This document shows, piece by piece, positions 14,752-22,783 of a stretch of 55,371 bases of DNA. Source of the stretch: Candidatus Kapaibacterium sp. GTDB taxonomy: Bacteria > Bacteroidota > Ignavibacteria > Kapaibacteriales > Kapaibacteriaceae. The stretch's first letter is position 1, and the number at the start of each line of letters is the position of its first letter. The stretch lies in assembly GCA_018882585.1 (NCBI GenBank), contig VFFB01000006.1:1-55371 (forward strand), in the 5' to 3' direction. The notes below the pieces were generated by a model. The model was not told the origin of the DNA. It did no database searches and worked only from the letters and a program-made list of their open reading frames with translations. The position numbers were made by a program, and so were the translations under genes.

Positions 14752-14793
14752 GTTGTTCTCCGTGATAAAACGTGTTTGCGAAAGGTGTAAGGA

Positions 14794-15318
14794 TCAAGCC
14801 GCCTTCTTCTTGGCGACTTCTTCGATAAGACCAGCAACGTCGCGCATGACGGCGTTGATGCTGCCCACGATGCCGGAGATGGGCGCATGAAGGCTGCCCA
14901 CGATGCCGGCAATCATGTCTTCGCGTGTCGGCAGTTCCGACACGGCCTTGAGCTGCGAACCGTCGAACATCTGCCCCTCGACGAACGCCACCTTGAGCTT
15001 GGGCTTTTCGCCCTTATCAAAGAACTGGCGGATCACCTTGGCAGGTCCGATCGGGTCACTGGCACCGGCGATGACGCCCGTCTGTCCGAACAGCTTCTTC
15101 GCATCGAATTCGTAGCCACCGACCTCGGCCAGTGCGCGCAGGATAAGGGTGTTCTTCGCCACCTTCATCGATACGCCCTTCTCGCGAAGCTGTGCGCGGA
15201 AGTTTCGATCTTCCGTTACAGACATTCCCGTGAAGTCCACGAAGTACAAGCTCGAAGCTCCGCGGATGAACTCGGCGAGTTCAGCGACGGTCGCTTGTTT
15301 TTGTTCCTTCGTTACCAT
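14794..15318 (-). CDS. rplJ: Ribosomal protein uL10
   Basis: This 174-residue stalk-base protein anchors L7/L12 to 23S rRNA. The conserved core SLYFVDFTGMSVTE followed by KVAKNTLILRAL identifies it, and the C-terminal helix that binds L12 dimers is present. The ATG at 15318 gives the family-typical N-terminal length. However, a TTG five codons upstream (15333) has the better Shine-Dalgarno (GGAAGG, 7-nt spacing), so a slightly longer protein is possible. The upstream spacer may carry an L10-type autoregulatory leader. Confidence 0.97.
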   Translation of the reverse strand: MVTKEQKQATVAELAEFIRGASSLYFVDFTGMSVTEDRNFRAQLREKGVSMKVAKNTLILRALAEVGGYEFDAKKLFGQTGVIAGASDPIGPAKVIRQFFDKGEKPKLKVAFVEGQMFDGSQLKAVSELPTREDMIAGIVGSLHAPISGIVGSINAVMRDVAGLIEEVAKKKAA

Positions 15319-15402
15319 AGCTCCGTTTGACAATGTGATGCCTTCCGATCAACCCGGTTAGGGGGTAGAAGCAGATCGGTTGGCGTGCGTAATAACCGTG
15401 AA
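15319..15402 (-). promoter_or_regulatory. Possible L10 leader (rplJ translational control)
   Basis: The 84-base spacer between rplA and rplJ can fold. CCGATC (15345-15350) pairs with GATCGG (15374-15379), and a self-complementary AACCCGGTT (15351-15359) lies inside. In many bacteria the L10-L12 complex binds its mRNA here to repress rplJL. I could not confirm the kink-turn consensus, so the assignment rests mainly on position. Confidence 0.3.
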
Positions 15403-16101
15403 TTAGTGGTCGGCACCGACGGAGTGCTCGTCGACCTTGACCGACGGACCCATCGTGGAGCTGAAGCTGACGCTCTTGACGTACTTGCCCTTGGCCGTTG
15501 CCGGCTTCGCACGCAACACCGTCTGAATGAACGTCTGCACGTTGTCGGCCAACTTGTCTGCACCGAACGAGCACTTGCCCACCGATGCGTGCACGTTGCC
15601 GGCCTTGTCGACGCGGAACTCGATCTTGCCCGCCTTGACCTCGGTAACAGCCTTGGCAACGTCAAACGTCACCGTGCCGCTCTTGGGGTTCGGCATCAGA
15701 CCGCGCGGTCCGAGGATACGACCAAGCTTTCCAAGCTCGCCCATAACGTCCGGCGTGGCAATGATGATGTCGATGTCGGCCCAGCCACCCTGCAGCTTCT
15801 CGAGGTAGTCCGTGAAGCCCGCATAGTCGGCTCCGGCCTCAAGTGCTTCCTTGTCCTTGGGCGACTTGGCAACAACCAGCACGCGGACGCTCTTGCCCGT
15901 ACCGTGCGGCAGCGACACCGTTCCGCGAACAAGCTGATCAGCCTTCCGCGGGTCGACGCCAAGGTTCATGGCAACGTCGAACGACTCGTCGAACTTTGCC
16001 GTCGCATTGACCTTGACAAGGTCGATGGCCTTCTTGTAATCATACACAGCGGCGCGATCGTAGCTTTTCGCCGCCTTCTTGTAGCGCTTGCCTTGTGCCA
16101 T
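15403..16101 (-). CDS. rplA: Ribosomal protein uL1
   Basis: This 232-residue L1-stalk protein is also a translational repressor of its own operon in many bacteria. Identifying segments are the N-terminal [44 protein letters not shown] and the strongly conserved [16 protein letters not shown] (about 130-145). The length is normal. It lies 78 bases downstream of rplK in the usual rplKAJL order. Confidence 0.99.
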   Translation of the reverse strand: MAQGKRYKKAAKSYDRAAVYDYKKAIDLVKVNATAKFDESFDVAMNLGVDPRKADQLVRGTVSLPHGTGKSVRVLVVAKSPKDKEALEAGADYAGFTDYLEKLQGGWADIDIIIATPDVMGELGKLGRILGPRGLMPNPKSGTVTFDVAKAVTEVKAGKIEFRVDKAGNVHASVGKCSFGADKLADNVQTFIQTVLRAKPATAKGKYVKSVSFSSTMGPSVKVDEHSVGADH

Positions 16102-16179
16102 TGCGCAGTATCCTTTGTTTCGTTGTACAAACGGCTATGCCGGCCAATGGCCGACACCATGCCTCCAACGGTGGGTGAA

Positions 16180-16605
16180 TTAACCTTCGACGTTGATGCC
16201 CATGGAACGAGCCGTGCCCGCGATCATGCTCACAGCACTCTCCATGGTGGTGCAGTTCAGGTCGGCCATCTTGATCTTGGCGATCTCTTCCAGCTGAGCA
16301 CGCGTGACCTTGCCAACCTTGGTCTTGTTCGGAGCGGCAGATCCCTTGTCGATGCCGGCTGCCTTGATCAGCAGCACCGGTGCCGGCGGAGACTTGACCT
16401 CGAACGTGAAGCTTTTGTCGCTGTAGAACGTCACAACGACAGGCAGGATCGTGCCCGACTGCTTCGCCGTCTTGGCGTTGAACTGCTTTACAAACTCCAT
16501 GCCGGGGAGACCACGCTGACCGAATGCCGGACCAACCGGCGGAGCCATCGTTGCCTCTCCAGCCTTAAGCTGGAGCTTGAAGGAACCCATTACCTTCTTT
16601 GCCAT
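16180..16605 (-). CDS. rplK: Ribosomal protein uL11
   Basis: This 141-residue protein belongs to the GTPase-associated centre and is needed for the stringent response. The N-terminal domain has the classical proline helix with [12 protein letters not shown] (about 21-32). The C-terminal rRNA-binding domain ([19 protein letters not shown]) and the terminal [12 protein letters not shown] are complete. It follows nusG by 80 bases. Confidence 0.99.
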   Translation of the reverse strand: MAKKVMGSFKLQLKAGEATMAPPVGPAFGQRGLPGMEFVKQFNAKTAKQSGTILPVVVTFYSDKSFTFEVKSPPAPVLLIKAAGIDKGSAAPNKTKVGKVTRAQLEEIAKIKMADLNCTTMESAVSMIAGTARSMGINVEG

Positions 16606-16685
16606 CGCAATAACCTATTGTGTGATCGGATTACGGTGCGATCGTCGTGCCTGCGGCATTGCCGCCGCCCGACTCCCGGATCCCG

Positions 16686-17252
16686 TCAGTGATTCTCTAG
16701 TTCAACCTGATGGAAGTCCAACTCGATCGGTGTCTTCCGACCAAGAATGCCAACCTCCACCTTGAGTTTCTGCTTTTCGACATTGACTTCCTTGACCGTT
16801 CCCGTGAAGGAGGCAAAAGGACCGTCAATGACCTTGACAGGGTCGCCCTCGCGGAACGTCGTCTCCACCGTCGTGACGTCCTTCCGCTCTTCGATACGAC
16901 CCAGAATACGCGCAACCTCGTCGTTCTGCAGCGGCTGCGGTCCGGACTGACTGCCAACCATGCTCACCACCGACTGCAGCGACTGGATGATGTCCCGCAA
17001 ATGCCGATCGTACAACAACTCCGCCAGGATGTATCCCGGCATGATGTTGCGCACGACCACATGGCGCTTGCCATTGCGAACGACATACACCGTCTCCTGA
17101 GGAATCACGACGCTTCTGACGCGATTCTGCATCCCAAGACGAACCATCTCGGTCTCGATCGAGGCCTTCACCTTGGCCTCGTGGCCGGTGTAGGTCCGGA
17201 TCGCATACCAACGGTAGTCTACCGGTATGGTCTGTGGCTGTTGCTGGCTCAT
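16686..17252 (-). CDS. nusG: Transcription termination/antitermination factor NusG
   Basis: This 188-residue factor binds RNA polymerase through its N-terminal domain (YRWYAIRTYTGHEAKVKASI; PGYILAEL) and Rho or ribosomal S10 through its C-terminal KOW domain. The KOW motif is visible as EGDPVKVIDGPFASFTGTV (about 134-152). The length is normal and no inserted domain is seen. It starts 11 bases after the secE stop. Confidence 0.98.
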   Translation of the reverse strand: MSQQQPQTIPVDYRWYAIRTYTGHEAKVKASIETEMVRLGMQNRVRSVVIPQETVYVVRNGKRHVVVRNIMPGYILAELLYDRHLRDIIQSLQSVVSMVGSQSGPQPLQNDEVARILGRIEERKDVTTVETTFREGDPVKVIDGPFASFTGTVKEVNVEKQKLKVEVGILGRKTPIELDFHQVELENH

Positions 17253-17263
17253 ACGAGGTTCGA

Positions 17264-17446
17264 TCAGTAAATGAACTTCGTGACGTAGGTCATGCCCTGA
17301 TCGATCACGAACACGATTGCTGTGATGAGCAACGTGGTAACGATCACCACCATGGTGCTCTCACGAAGCTGCTCGCGCGTGGGCCACGAGACTTTCTTCA
17401 TCTCCTTCGACACTTCCGTGAAGAAGGACTTTGTCAATCCGAACAT
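17264..17446 (-). CDS. secE: Preprotein translocase subunit SecE
   Basis: This minimal 60-residue SecE has the conserved amphipathic segment EVSKEMKKVSWPTREQL (about 11-27) followed by one membrane helix (TMVVIVTTLLITAIVFVIDQ), the standard single-span form outside enterobacteria. It clamps SecY in the inner-membrane translocon. The start at 17446 has a good Shine-Dalgarno (GAGAGGA, about 5 nt spacing). A longer open frame upstream runs through tRNA-Trp and is not coding. Confidence 0.95.
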   Translation of the reverse strand: MFGLTKSFFTEVSKEMKKVSWPTREQLRESTMVVIVTTLLITAIVFVIDQGMTYVTKFIY

Positions 17447-17478
17447 CTGATCCTCTCCGAGGTTCGTGTATTCAATCG

Positions 17479-17551
17479 CACGGGCGGCAGGACTTGAACC
17501 CGCAGCCTGCGGTTTTGGAGACCGCTGCTCTACCAGTTGAGCTACACCCGT
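17479..17551 (-). tRNA. tRNA-Trp (CCA)
   Basis: The 73-nt cloverleaf has acceptor ACGGGTG/CGCCCGT with discriminator G, D arm GCTC/GAGC, anticodon stem GCGGT/ACCGC with loop CTCCAAA, and T arm with TTCAAGT. The anticodon CCA reads UGG. CCA is not encoded at the 3' end. It is last in the tRNA cluster, 32 bases before secE. Confidence 0.97.
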
Positions 17552-17557
17552 ATGTCG

Positions 17558-17630
17558 AGCTGATGACCGGGATTGAACCGGTGACCTCCACCTTACCAAG
17601 GTGGTGCTCTACCAACTGAGCTACATCAGC
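17558..17630 (-). tRNA. tRNA-Thr (GGT)
   Basis: The 73-nt cloverleaf has acceptor GCTGATG/CATCAGC with discriminator T, D arm GCTC/GAGC, anticodon stem CCACC/GGTGG with loop TTGGTAA, and T loop TTCAATC. It decodes ACC/ACU. Only 6 bases separate it from tRNA-Trp, so no tuf gene intervenes. Confidence 0.97.
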
Positions 17631-17706
17631 GGTCACTGCTCTGCCAGAGACACGCTTCCCCTTCGGCCAATTCCACGTTCGGGCAATCGGCGTCAGGGTC
17701 AACTTG

Positions 17707-17779
17707 AGCGGGAGACGGGACTCGAACCCGCGACCAACAGCTTGGAAGGCTGTGACTCTACCAACTGAGTTACTCCCGC
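17707..17779 (-). tRNA. tRNA-Gly (TCC)
   Basis: The 73-nt cloverleaf has acceptor GCGGGAG/CTCCCGC with discriminator T, D arm ACTC/GAGT, anticodon stem ACAGC/GCTGT with loop CTTCCAA, and T loop TTCGAGT. It decodes GGA/GGG. A 76-base spacer separates it from tRNA-Thr. Confidence 0.97.
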
Positions 17780-17813
17780 AGTCCTGCCCTTGCGGACAAG
17801 TCTCCCGAAATCG

Positions 17814-17895
17814 TGGGCAGGGAAGGATTCGAACCTCCGAAGGCGTAGCCAGCAGATTTACAGTCTGCCCTCGTTGACCGCTTGAGTACCTGCCC
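17814..17895 (-). tRNA. tRNA-Tyr (GTA)
   Basis: The 82-nt class II tRNA has acceptor GGGCAGG/CCTGCCC with discriminator A, anticodon stem GCAGA/TCTGC with loop CTGTAAA, a long variable arm (about 13 nt) and T loop TTCGAAT. It is first in the cluster, about 15 bases downstream of the predicted promoter -7 element. Confidence 0.97.
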
Positions 17896-17909
17896 GGTAC
17901 CAGAGCCGA

Positions 17910-17941
17910 CAAATATAGGTGTCAGAAGAGTACCCTGCAAA
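17910..17941 (-). promoter_or_regulatory. Promoter of the tRNA-secE-nusG-rpl-rpo cluster (Bacteroidota type)
   Basis: On the minus strand TTTG (17941-17938) is followed by 20 bases and TATATTTG (17917-17910). This matches the Bacteroidota primary-sigma consensus TTTG (-33) and TAnnTTTG (-7). The predicted start lies a few bases before the 5' end of tRNA-Tyr. In sigma70 terms it also reads TTGCAG-N17-TATATT. Confidence 0.75.
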
Positions 17942-18040
17942 CTGGCGTGCAGGAAAGCATCGGGAAATCTACTGTGCGAGGGACGGGCCGGGGCCCGGAC
18001 GACCGGGGCTCGAACGTCGGCGGCAGAGGGGGAAACGACG

Positions 18041-19177
18041 TCAGACGCCAACTCCCGACATCATTCCAACAAACTGTCGGAACAGGTAGTCGGAATCATG
18101 CGGCCCGGGCGAGGCCTCGGGGTGATACTGTACGGCAAATGCCGGCGCATCCGTAAGCGCTATGCCGGAACAGGTTTGGTCGTTCAGGTTGACATGCGTG
18201 ACCCGCGCATTTGCCGGCAGGGTCGAGGGGTCGACAGCAAAGCCGTGGTTCTGCGAGGTGATCTCGATGGCTTCCGTGTCGAGGTTCTTGACGGGGTGAT
18301 TCGCCCCGCGATGCCCGAAGGTGAGCTTGTAGGTATTGGCCCCGACGGCCAACGCCAGGATCTGATGGCCAAGACAAATACCAAAGATGGGCCGCTGTCC
18401 GATCAGCTCCCGTACCGTGGCAATACCCTGCGTGACGGCGGCAGGATCACCAGGCCCGTTCGACAGGAAGATGCCGTCAGGTTCCGTCGCCATGACGTCG
18501 GCCGCCGTCGCCGTTGCCGGCAGGACGGTGATGTCGCAGCCGTAGGCAGACAGCTGACGAAGGATGTTTCGCTTGATGCCGAAATCAATGGCCGTGACCC
18601 GGAACCGCTTCGGCTCGCCGGCAAGTTGCGCATAGCCCCATTCACCACCCGCTTCAGGGATGTAGTGATAGGGGGCGGCGGTCGTGACCAATGGTGTCAG
18701 GTCCAGGCCATTCATGTCCGGAACGGCACGTGCCCGCTCGACGAGTTCCCGAGGGTCGAGACCTTCGCCGTGCGCGATGACGCAACGCATGGCCCCCTCA
18801 GAACGAAGGATGCGTACGATGCGGCGCGTGTCCACGCCGTCGATACCGGCTACGCCAGATGCTTCAAGGTAGGACTGCAGCGATGTCGAGGCGCGCCAGT
18901 TGGACGTGACGCGAGACAGCTCATGTACGACCATTCCGGAGGCCTGCACGCGGTCACTCTCGATGTCCTCTTCATTCACACCGTAGTTCCCGATGTGGGG
19001 ATAGGTGAAGGTGACGATCTGCCCTTTGTATGAGGGGTCGGTAAGGACCTCCTGATACCCGGTCATGGCCGTGTTGAAGACGAGTTCGCCAGAGGCCTCT
19101 GCGCCAATGGCGCCGATGGCTGTGCCAGAGACTGTGATGCCGTTTTCAAGCGCTAGGATCGCGGGTAACCGATGCAT
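18041..19177 (-). CDS. carA: Carbamoyl-phosphate synthase small subunit
   Basis: The 378-residue glutaminase subunit feeds ammonia to CarB for pyrimidine and arginine synthesis. The N-terminal domain has [25 protein letters not shown]-type sequence (about 26-50). The class I glutamine amidotransferase domain has the nucleophile motif FGICLGHQ, the oxyanion region FLSNGPGDP and the catalytic His/Glu in QYHPEASPG. The carB partner is not adjacent. It is divergent from the HNH gene across a 155-bp spacer. Confidence 0.98.
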   Translation of the reverse strand: MHRLPAILALENGITVSGTAIGAIGAEASGELVFNTAMTGYQEVLTDPSYKGQIVTFTYPHIGNYGVNEEDIESDRVQASGMVVHELSRVTSNWRASTSLQSYLEASGVAGIDGVDTRRIVRILRSEGAMRCVIAHGEGLDPRELVERARAVPDMNGLDLTPLVTTAAPYHYIPEAGGEWGYAQLAGEPKRFRVTAIDFGIKRNILRQLSAYGCDITVLPATATAADVMATEPDGIFLSNGPGDPAAVTQGIATVRELIGQRPIFGICLGHQILALAVGANTYKLTFGHRGANHPVKNLDTEAIEITSQNHGFAVDPSTLPANARVTHVNLNDQTCSGIALTDAPAFAVQYHPEASPGPHDSDYLFRQFVGMMSGVGV

Positions 19178-19213
19178 GGAGTAACAGGCCGTGGAGAACG
19201 AATTCGTAATCAG

Positions 19214-19244
19214 TTGGCGAAAATACGTTCCCCGCCCCTATATT
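19214..19244 (+). promoter_or_regulatory. Candidate promoter for the HNH nuclease gene
   Basis: TTGGCG (19214-19219), a 19-base spacer and TATATT (19239-19244) lie in the carA/HNH divergent spacer. They would place the transcript start near 19251, about 80 bases ahead of the proposed CTG start. The match to TAnnTTTG is incomplete. Confidence 0.4.
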
Positions 19245-19332
19245 CTCCGTAGCCATAAGGAGGGTCGTCTTCGATACGCCAATCTTCGCTGGTCATGCTG
19301 CCATAGGTCAGCCTCTGTACGAGGCTCGACAT

Positions 19333-19842
19333 CTGTCGCTCAACTCGAGGGTACTGGTCCTTAACCAGTCCTACGAACCTGTGAGCGTCTGCAGTACCAA
19401 GAAGGCATTGCTGCTTGTTGTCCTTGCAAAGGCCGAGATCGTCGAGGAACGCACCGACTGCCAGATCCGAACCGTGCGCACGCGATTCCCCTTCCCGTCT
19501 GTGATCCGCTTGTCTGCCTACATCCGTGTGCCCTACAAGAAGATCGACCTGTCGCGCAAGAATGTCCTTCGGCGCGACAACCACCGCTGTCAGTACTGCG
19601 GCACATCATCGCCACCGCTAACCGTAGATCACGTGATACCGCGCTCGCGCGGCGGCATGGACCAGTGGGAGAACTTGGTATGCGCCTGCCTGTCATGCAA
19701 CAATCGCAAGCGCAACCGAACGCCGGACGAGGCGAACATGCGCCTGCTCACGACGCCAAAGCGACCGCATCCGGTGGCCTTCCTGAAGCAGTACATCGGC
19801 ACTGCCGACGATGGCTGGCGCCCGTACTTGTTTCTTGACTGA
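19333..19842 (+). CDS. HNH endonuclease family protein (probable CTG start)
   Basis: This protein (about 169 residues) belongs to the widespread chromosomal HNH family whose N-terminus reads VLVLNQSYEP followed by VCSTKKA. Zinc-finger cysteine pairs CQYC (86-89) and CLSC (119-122) flank the nuclease core VDHVIPRSRGG (His100) and NNRK (Asn123-124). The family's conserved N-terminal strand begins upstream of the first GTG (19381). The only start with a Shine-Dalgarno is CTG at 19333 (GAGG, 8-nt spacing), giving MSLNSRVLVLNQ. If CTG is not used, translation from GTG 19381 would lose 16 conserved residues. The biological role of the family is unresolved. Confidence 0.85.
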   Translation: MSLNSRVLVLNQSYEPVSVCSTKKALLLVVLAKAEIVEERTDCQIRTVRTRFPFPSVIRLSAYIRVPYKKIDLSRKNVLRRDNHRCQYCGTSSPPLTVDHVIPRSRGGMDQWENLVCACLSCNNRKRNRTPDEANMRLLTTPKRPHPVAFLKQYIGTADDGWRPYLFLD

Positions 19843-19878
19843 TGCGCTCCCCTGCACCGACGAACCGCAGCCGCGGCG

Positions 19879-22779
19879 TCACCGTTCGAGATGCATGATC
19901 GGCAGCGACCGCACGGTTCCGCCCGCAGCGACGCGCACAACGTAGGCACCCGAGGCCAACGACGACAGGTCTGTCTCGGCAAATGCATCATGCAACATCG
20001 TCCGCAACGCAACACTTCCGTCAAGTGCCACGATCTGGACATCACTGCCGTTGGGCGCATATGTGCGCACCGTTCCGGAAGCACCGTCGTGAACGATGCG
20101 GATAGCAACGGCATCGTGTTCGCCGACCGACGTCGGCACGCGCACGTAGCGCAGCATGAACCACGGCGTAGCAGCCTGGGCCGTGTTGATCGTGAACGTG
20201 AACCGGCCAAGTGCCGAGGGTGCAACAGTGCGACTCCAGCCCGACGGACGACCGTCAGCCCCCAAGGCCTGCACCAGCAAACTGTCGGCACCGCCACTCG
20301 GCATGGTCAGACGCATCGTCGCGCCCTCCATCTGCGTGGCTCCACGACCGTACTTCGAGAGTTCATTCGTAGCGACATCGAACTCGGCTCCTTCGTTAAG
20401 CGCCCGCGTCGAGATCACCATGAGTGCCTGCGACGCAACATCCAACGGCAGACTATCAAGCGACGTCAGCGCAACAGTGGCGTGACCGGCGCCAGCTGTC
20501 TGCTCGACGCGCATCGGTCCAACGTCATGGATCTCGCCCTGCAAGGCTCCCGTTACGCTGATGGATCGTGGCGTGACCAAGCGGTATACACCAAGGTCGG
20601 AATTCCAGAAGATCTGTTCATTCTCGGCGTCGAGCTGACGTCGATCTACATCACCGGTCAGCACCGATATCTCACGGTGCGGCAGGAAACTGCCAACTGC
20701 CTGGGTACCGCGCTGCATCTCGACCGTGCGGAAGAGCGACATTCTCTGGTCAGAGTAGACGTTCAGGAAGAAGGGCTGGGTAAAACGCCGTGGATATTCC
20801 AGGGCTTCGTTCGCAACGGCGATGGTGAGCTTCTTGGTCGAGGCAGCAACATCACCTCGGCGCAGACGCAGGGCTGTTGCCGGCATCAGCGCAAGAACGT
20901 TCGGCTTGTTGTAGAGCTCCCAGATCTGCGCCGAGTCGATGCGCGTTGCCGCATAGACAGGGGCGCCGCTGAAGACGCCCTGCACAACGCCGTCCCAGTC
21001 GTGAAGGCCGGCATATCCCGGAAGGAATGCCATCATGTCGTTTTGAAACGAACGAGGGAACTGAATGGATGCGTGATGGACGATGTGGGCCTTGCCCGCC
21101 TGTGCTAGCTGGACGTGCGAGTAGAGTCCGGCGTCAGATGTCTCGTTCAGTATCGGCACCTGCGTCGTCCGCCACTCCGTCGACGAGGTGATGTCAAAGC
21201 TGTCGGCGGCAACGTTCTCCCAATGCGACACGAAGCGAAGGCTCGGACACAGCAGCATGTCGCTCTTGAGCGTATCCCGTACAAGCTTGTACACGCCATC
21301 GAACAGACTGGTCAACTGCTCACGGTAGAATCCGGCCACATCCTTCATTCGCGCCGGCGACACGTCTTCTTCCCAGAAAAGATTCCGCCGGATCTTTCCG
21401 GCTGCGACACTCTCACCTGCGGCAAGACCCTCGTGCCCGATCTCGACAAAGCGGACGTCGTCAAGATAGACGTCGCCGGAATCTGCACCGCAGAAGAACG
21501 CCAGCGCCGCCGTCGCCTCATCTGTCGAGATGCTCGTGAATGTAATGTCAAATCGCTGCCACGTCGACGTCAGCGTGAGGTCTTTGTTCAGCCCATAGTT
21601 GTCGTACGGATAGGTGCTGTTGAAGGCATAGACCATCATGCTCCGCTGTCCGCGCTGCGGCGTCGTCCGCGCCCAGAATGTGAGTCTGTGTCGGCTGCTT
21701 CGCTTAAGTGGACTGATGCTCTGCGACAGGATGATGTCGAAGGGCTGCCGTGATGCACCAAGCTTGCCGACACGCAAGCGATAACACGACGTTCCCTCCT
21801 TGACATCAGAATCGCTGATCTGCTCGACGGCCTGCGCGCCGCCCGTGGTATTCACGCCAAGCGTCCATGCTGCCGAGAACGGATCCTCGAATCCACCGTT
21901 CTTCAATCGGTTCTCGGTCGACGCGGGTTGCGTGCTCCAACGCGTCTGCAGCGCAGCGTCTGTCGTGGCCCCCTTGTTCTTCATTGATGCAATGAAGAGC
22001 GAATCGATCAAGGCAACCTGCTGCGATCCAAGGTTCACGGAACCGTAGATATTCTCACGGCTGACATCTTTCGAATACAACCAGTATACAGCCAACGACG
22101 CATCCTCGAAGGCAATGGCATAAGGCATTGCGGGCTCATCCTTGTAGGCATTACCCGTAAAAGGGTTTACATGTTCGAGCACGGAACGCATCATGTTGCG
22201 ATGGATCTGCTGTGCCGTGCGGTCGAAGAAGATGGGTACACGGCATCCCCAGCCGACGGAGTCGTACTGACGCACGCCGTCATCCGGGAGCGGCTGCCAC
22301 GCAGCATAGAAGGTCAGCACGGAGTAGATCCCCTGCTGCTTGAGTTGATGCATGAACCAGTCAAACCGTCGCATTCGTTCGGCATTCACGCCTCCGGTCG
22401 TTGTGCCACCGTCAAAGAAACTTATGGGAGGAACAAGAACGTAGTCGAAGCCGGTGAAGCGTACAAGGTTGACGCCCAGAGCGCGCAGACGACGCGCCGT
22501 AGCAATGGCGGTCGCGCTGTCGGGGAAGCATCCTCCGAACTGGATCGTCACCCCATACAGTCGCAAGCGCTCGCCATCGGCCGAAACAAGATGGCCGTCG
22601 TCCGACAGCTTCACCCGGCCTTTGGCACCGGCCGGCTCGACAGGCCCAAGCAGTGCCGTATCGATCTGTACCGTCGGCCCAAATGCAAACGGATAGGGGT
22701 CGGTAAGGGGCTGTGCGAACACTGTGGGTGCAAGACAAAGAAGTGCAAGTGCGGCCACGACTGCAAGGCGCTGAAGCAT
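19879..22779 (-). CDS. Secreted glycoside-hydrolase-like protein with CBM and T9SS sorting domain
   Basis: This 966-residue exported protein has a signal peptide (to about residue 22). It continues into a TIM-barrel region resembling GH5/cellulase-like proteins (RRLRALGVNLVRFTGFD, about 95-111; AFEDASLAVYW where related proteins usually show a Asn-Glu-Asn motif). A CBM4/9-like carbohydrate-binding module follows (KNGGFEDPFSAAW to VYLDDVRFVEIG, about 292-445), then the remainder of the barrel/accessory domains and a T9SS sorting tail (SLASGAYVVRV). It starts 4 bases after the DUF1501 gene, so the three genes 25779-19879 form one operon. The substrate is unknown, and the altered Asn-Glu-Asn region leaves catalysis uncertain. 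Confidence 0.7.
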   Translation of the reverse strand: MLQRLAVVAALALLCLAPTVFAQPLTDPYPFAFGPTVQIDTALLGPVEPAGAKGRVKLSDDGHLVSADGERLRLYGVTIQFGGCFPDSATAIATARRLRALGVNLVRFTGFDYVLVPPISFFDGGTTTGGVNAERMRRFDWFMHQLKQQGIYSVLTFYAAWQPLPDDGVRQYDSVGWGCRVPIFFDRTAQQIHRNMMRSVLEHVNPFTGNAYKDEPAMPYAIAFEDASLAVYWLYSKDVSRENIYGSVNLGSQQVALIDSLFIASMKNKGATTDAALQTRWSTQPASTENRLKNGGFEDPFSAAWTLGVNTTGGAQAVEQISDSDVKEGTSCYRLRVGKLGASRQPFDIILSQSISPLKRSSRHRLTFWARTTPQRGQRSMMVYAFNSTYPYDNYGLNKDLTLTSTWQRFDITFTSISTDEATAALAFFCGADSGDVYLDDVRFVEIGHEGLAAGESVAAGKIRRNLFWEEDVSPARMKDVAGFYREQLTSLFDGVYKLVRDTLKSDMLLCPSLRFVSHWENVAADSFDITSSTEWRTTQVPILNETSDAGLYSHVQLAQAGKAHIVHHASIQFPRSFQNDMMAFLPGYAGLHDWDGVVQGVFSGAPVYAATRIDSAQIWELYNKPNVLALMPATALRLRRGDVAASTKKLTIAVANEALEYPRRFTQPFFLNVYSDQRMSLFRTVEMQRGTQAVGSFLPHREISVLTGDVDRRQLDAENEQIFWNSDLGVYRLVTPRSISVTGALQGEIHDVGPMRVEQTAGAGHATVALTSLDSLPLDVASQALMVISTRALNEGAEFDVATNELSKYGRGATQMEGATMRLTMPSGGADSLLVQALGADGRPSGWSRTVAPSALGRFTFTINTAQAATPWFMLRYVRVPTSVGEHDAVAIRIVHDGASGTVRTYAPNGSDVQIVALDGSVALRTMLHDAFAETDLSSLASGAYVVRVAAGGTVRSLPIMHLER

Positions 22780-22783
22780 GACG

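Noticed and set aside
15385-16692. 435-aa forward open frame opposite rplA and rplK
   Set aside because: It is antisense to two conserved ribosomal protein genes.
17472-17912. 146-aa open frame across the tRNA region
   Set aside because: It coincides with four complete tRNA cloverleaves; the open frame is incidental.
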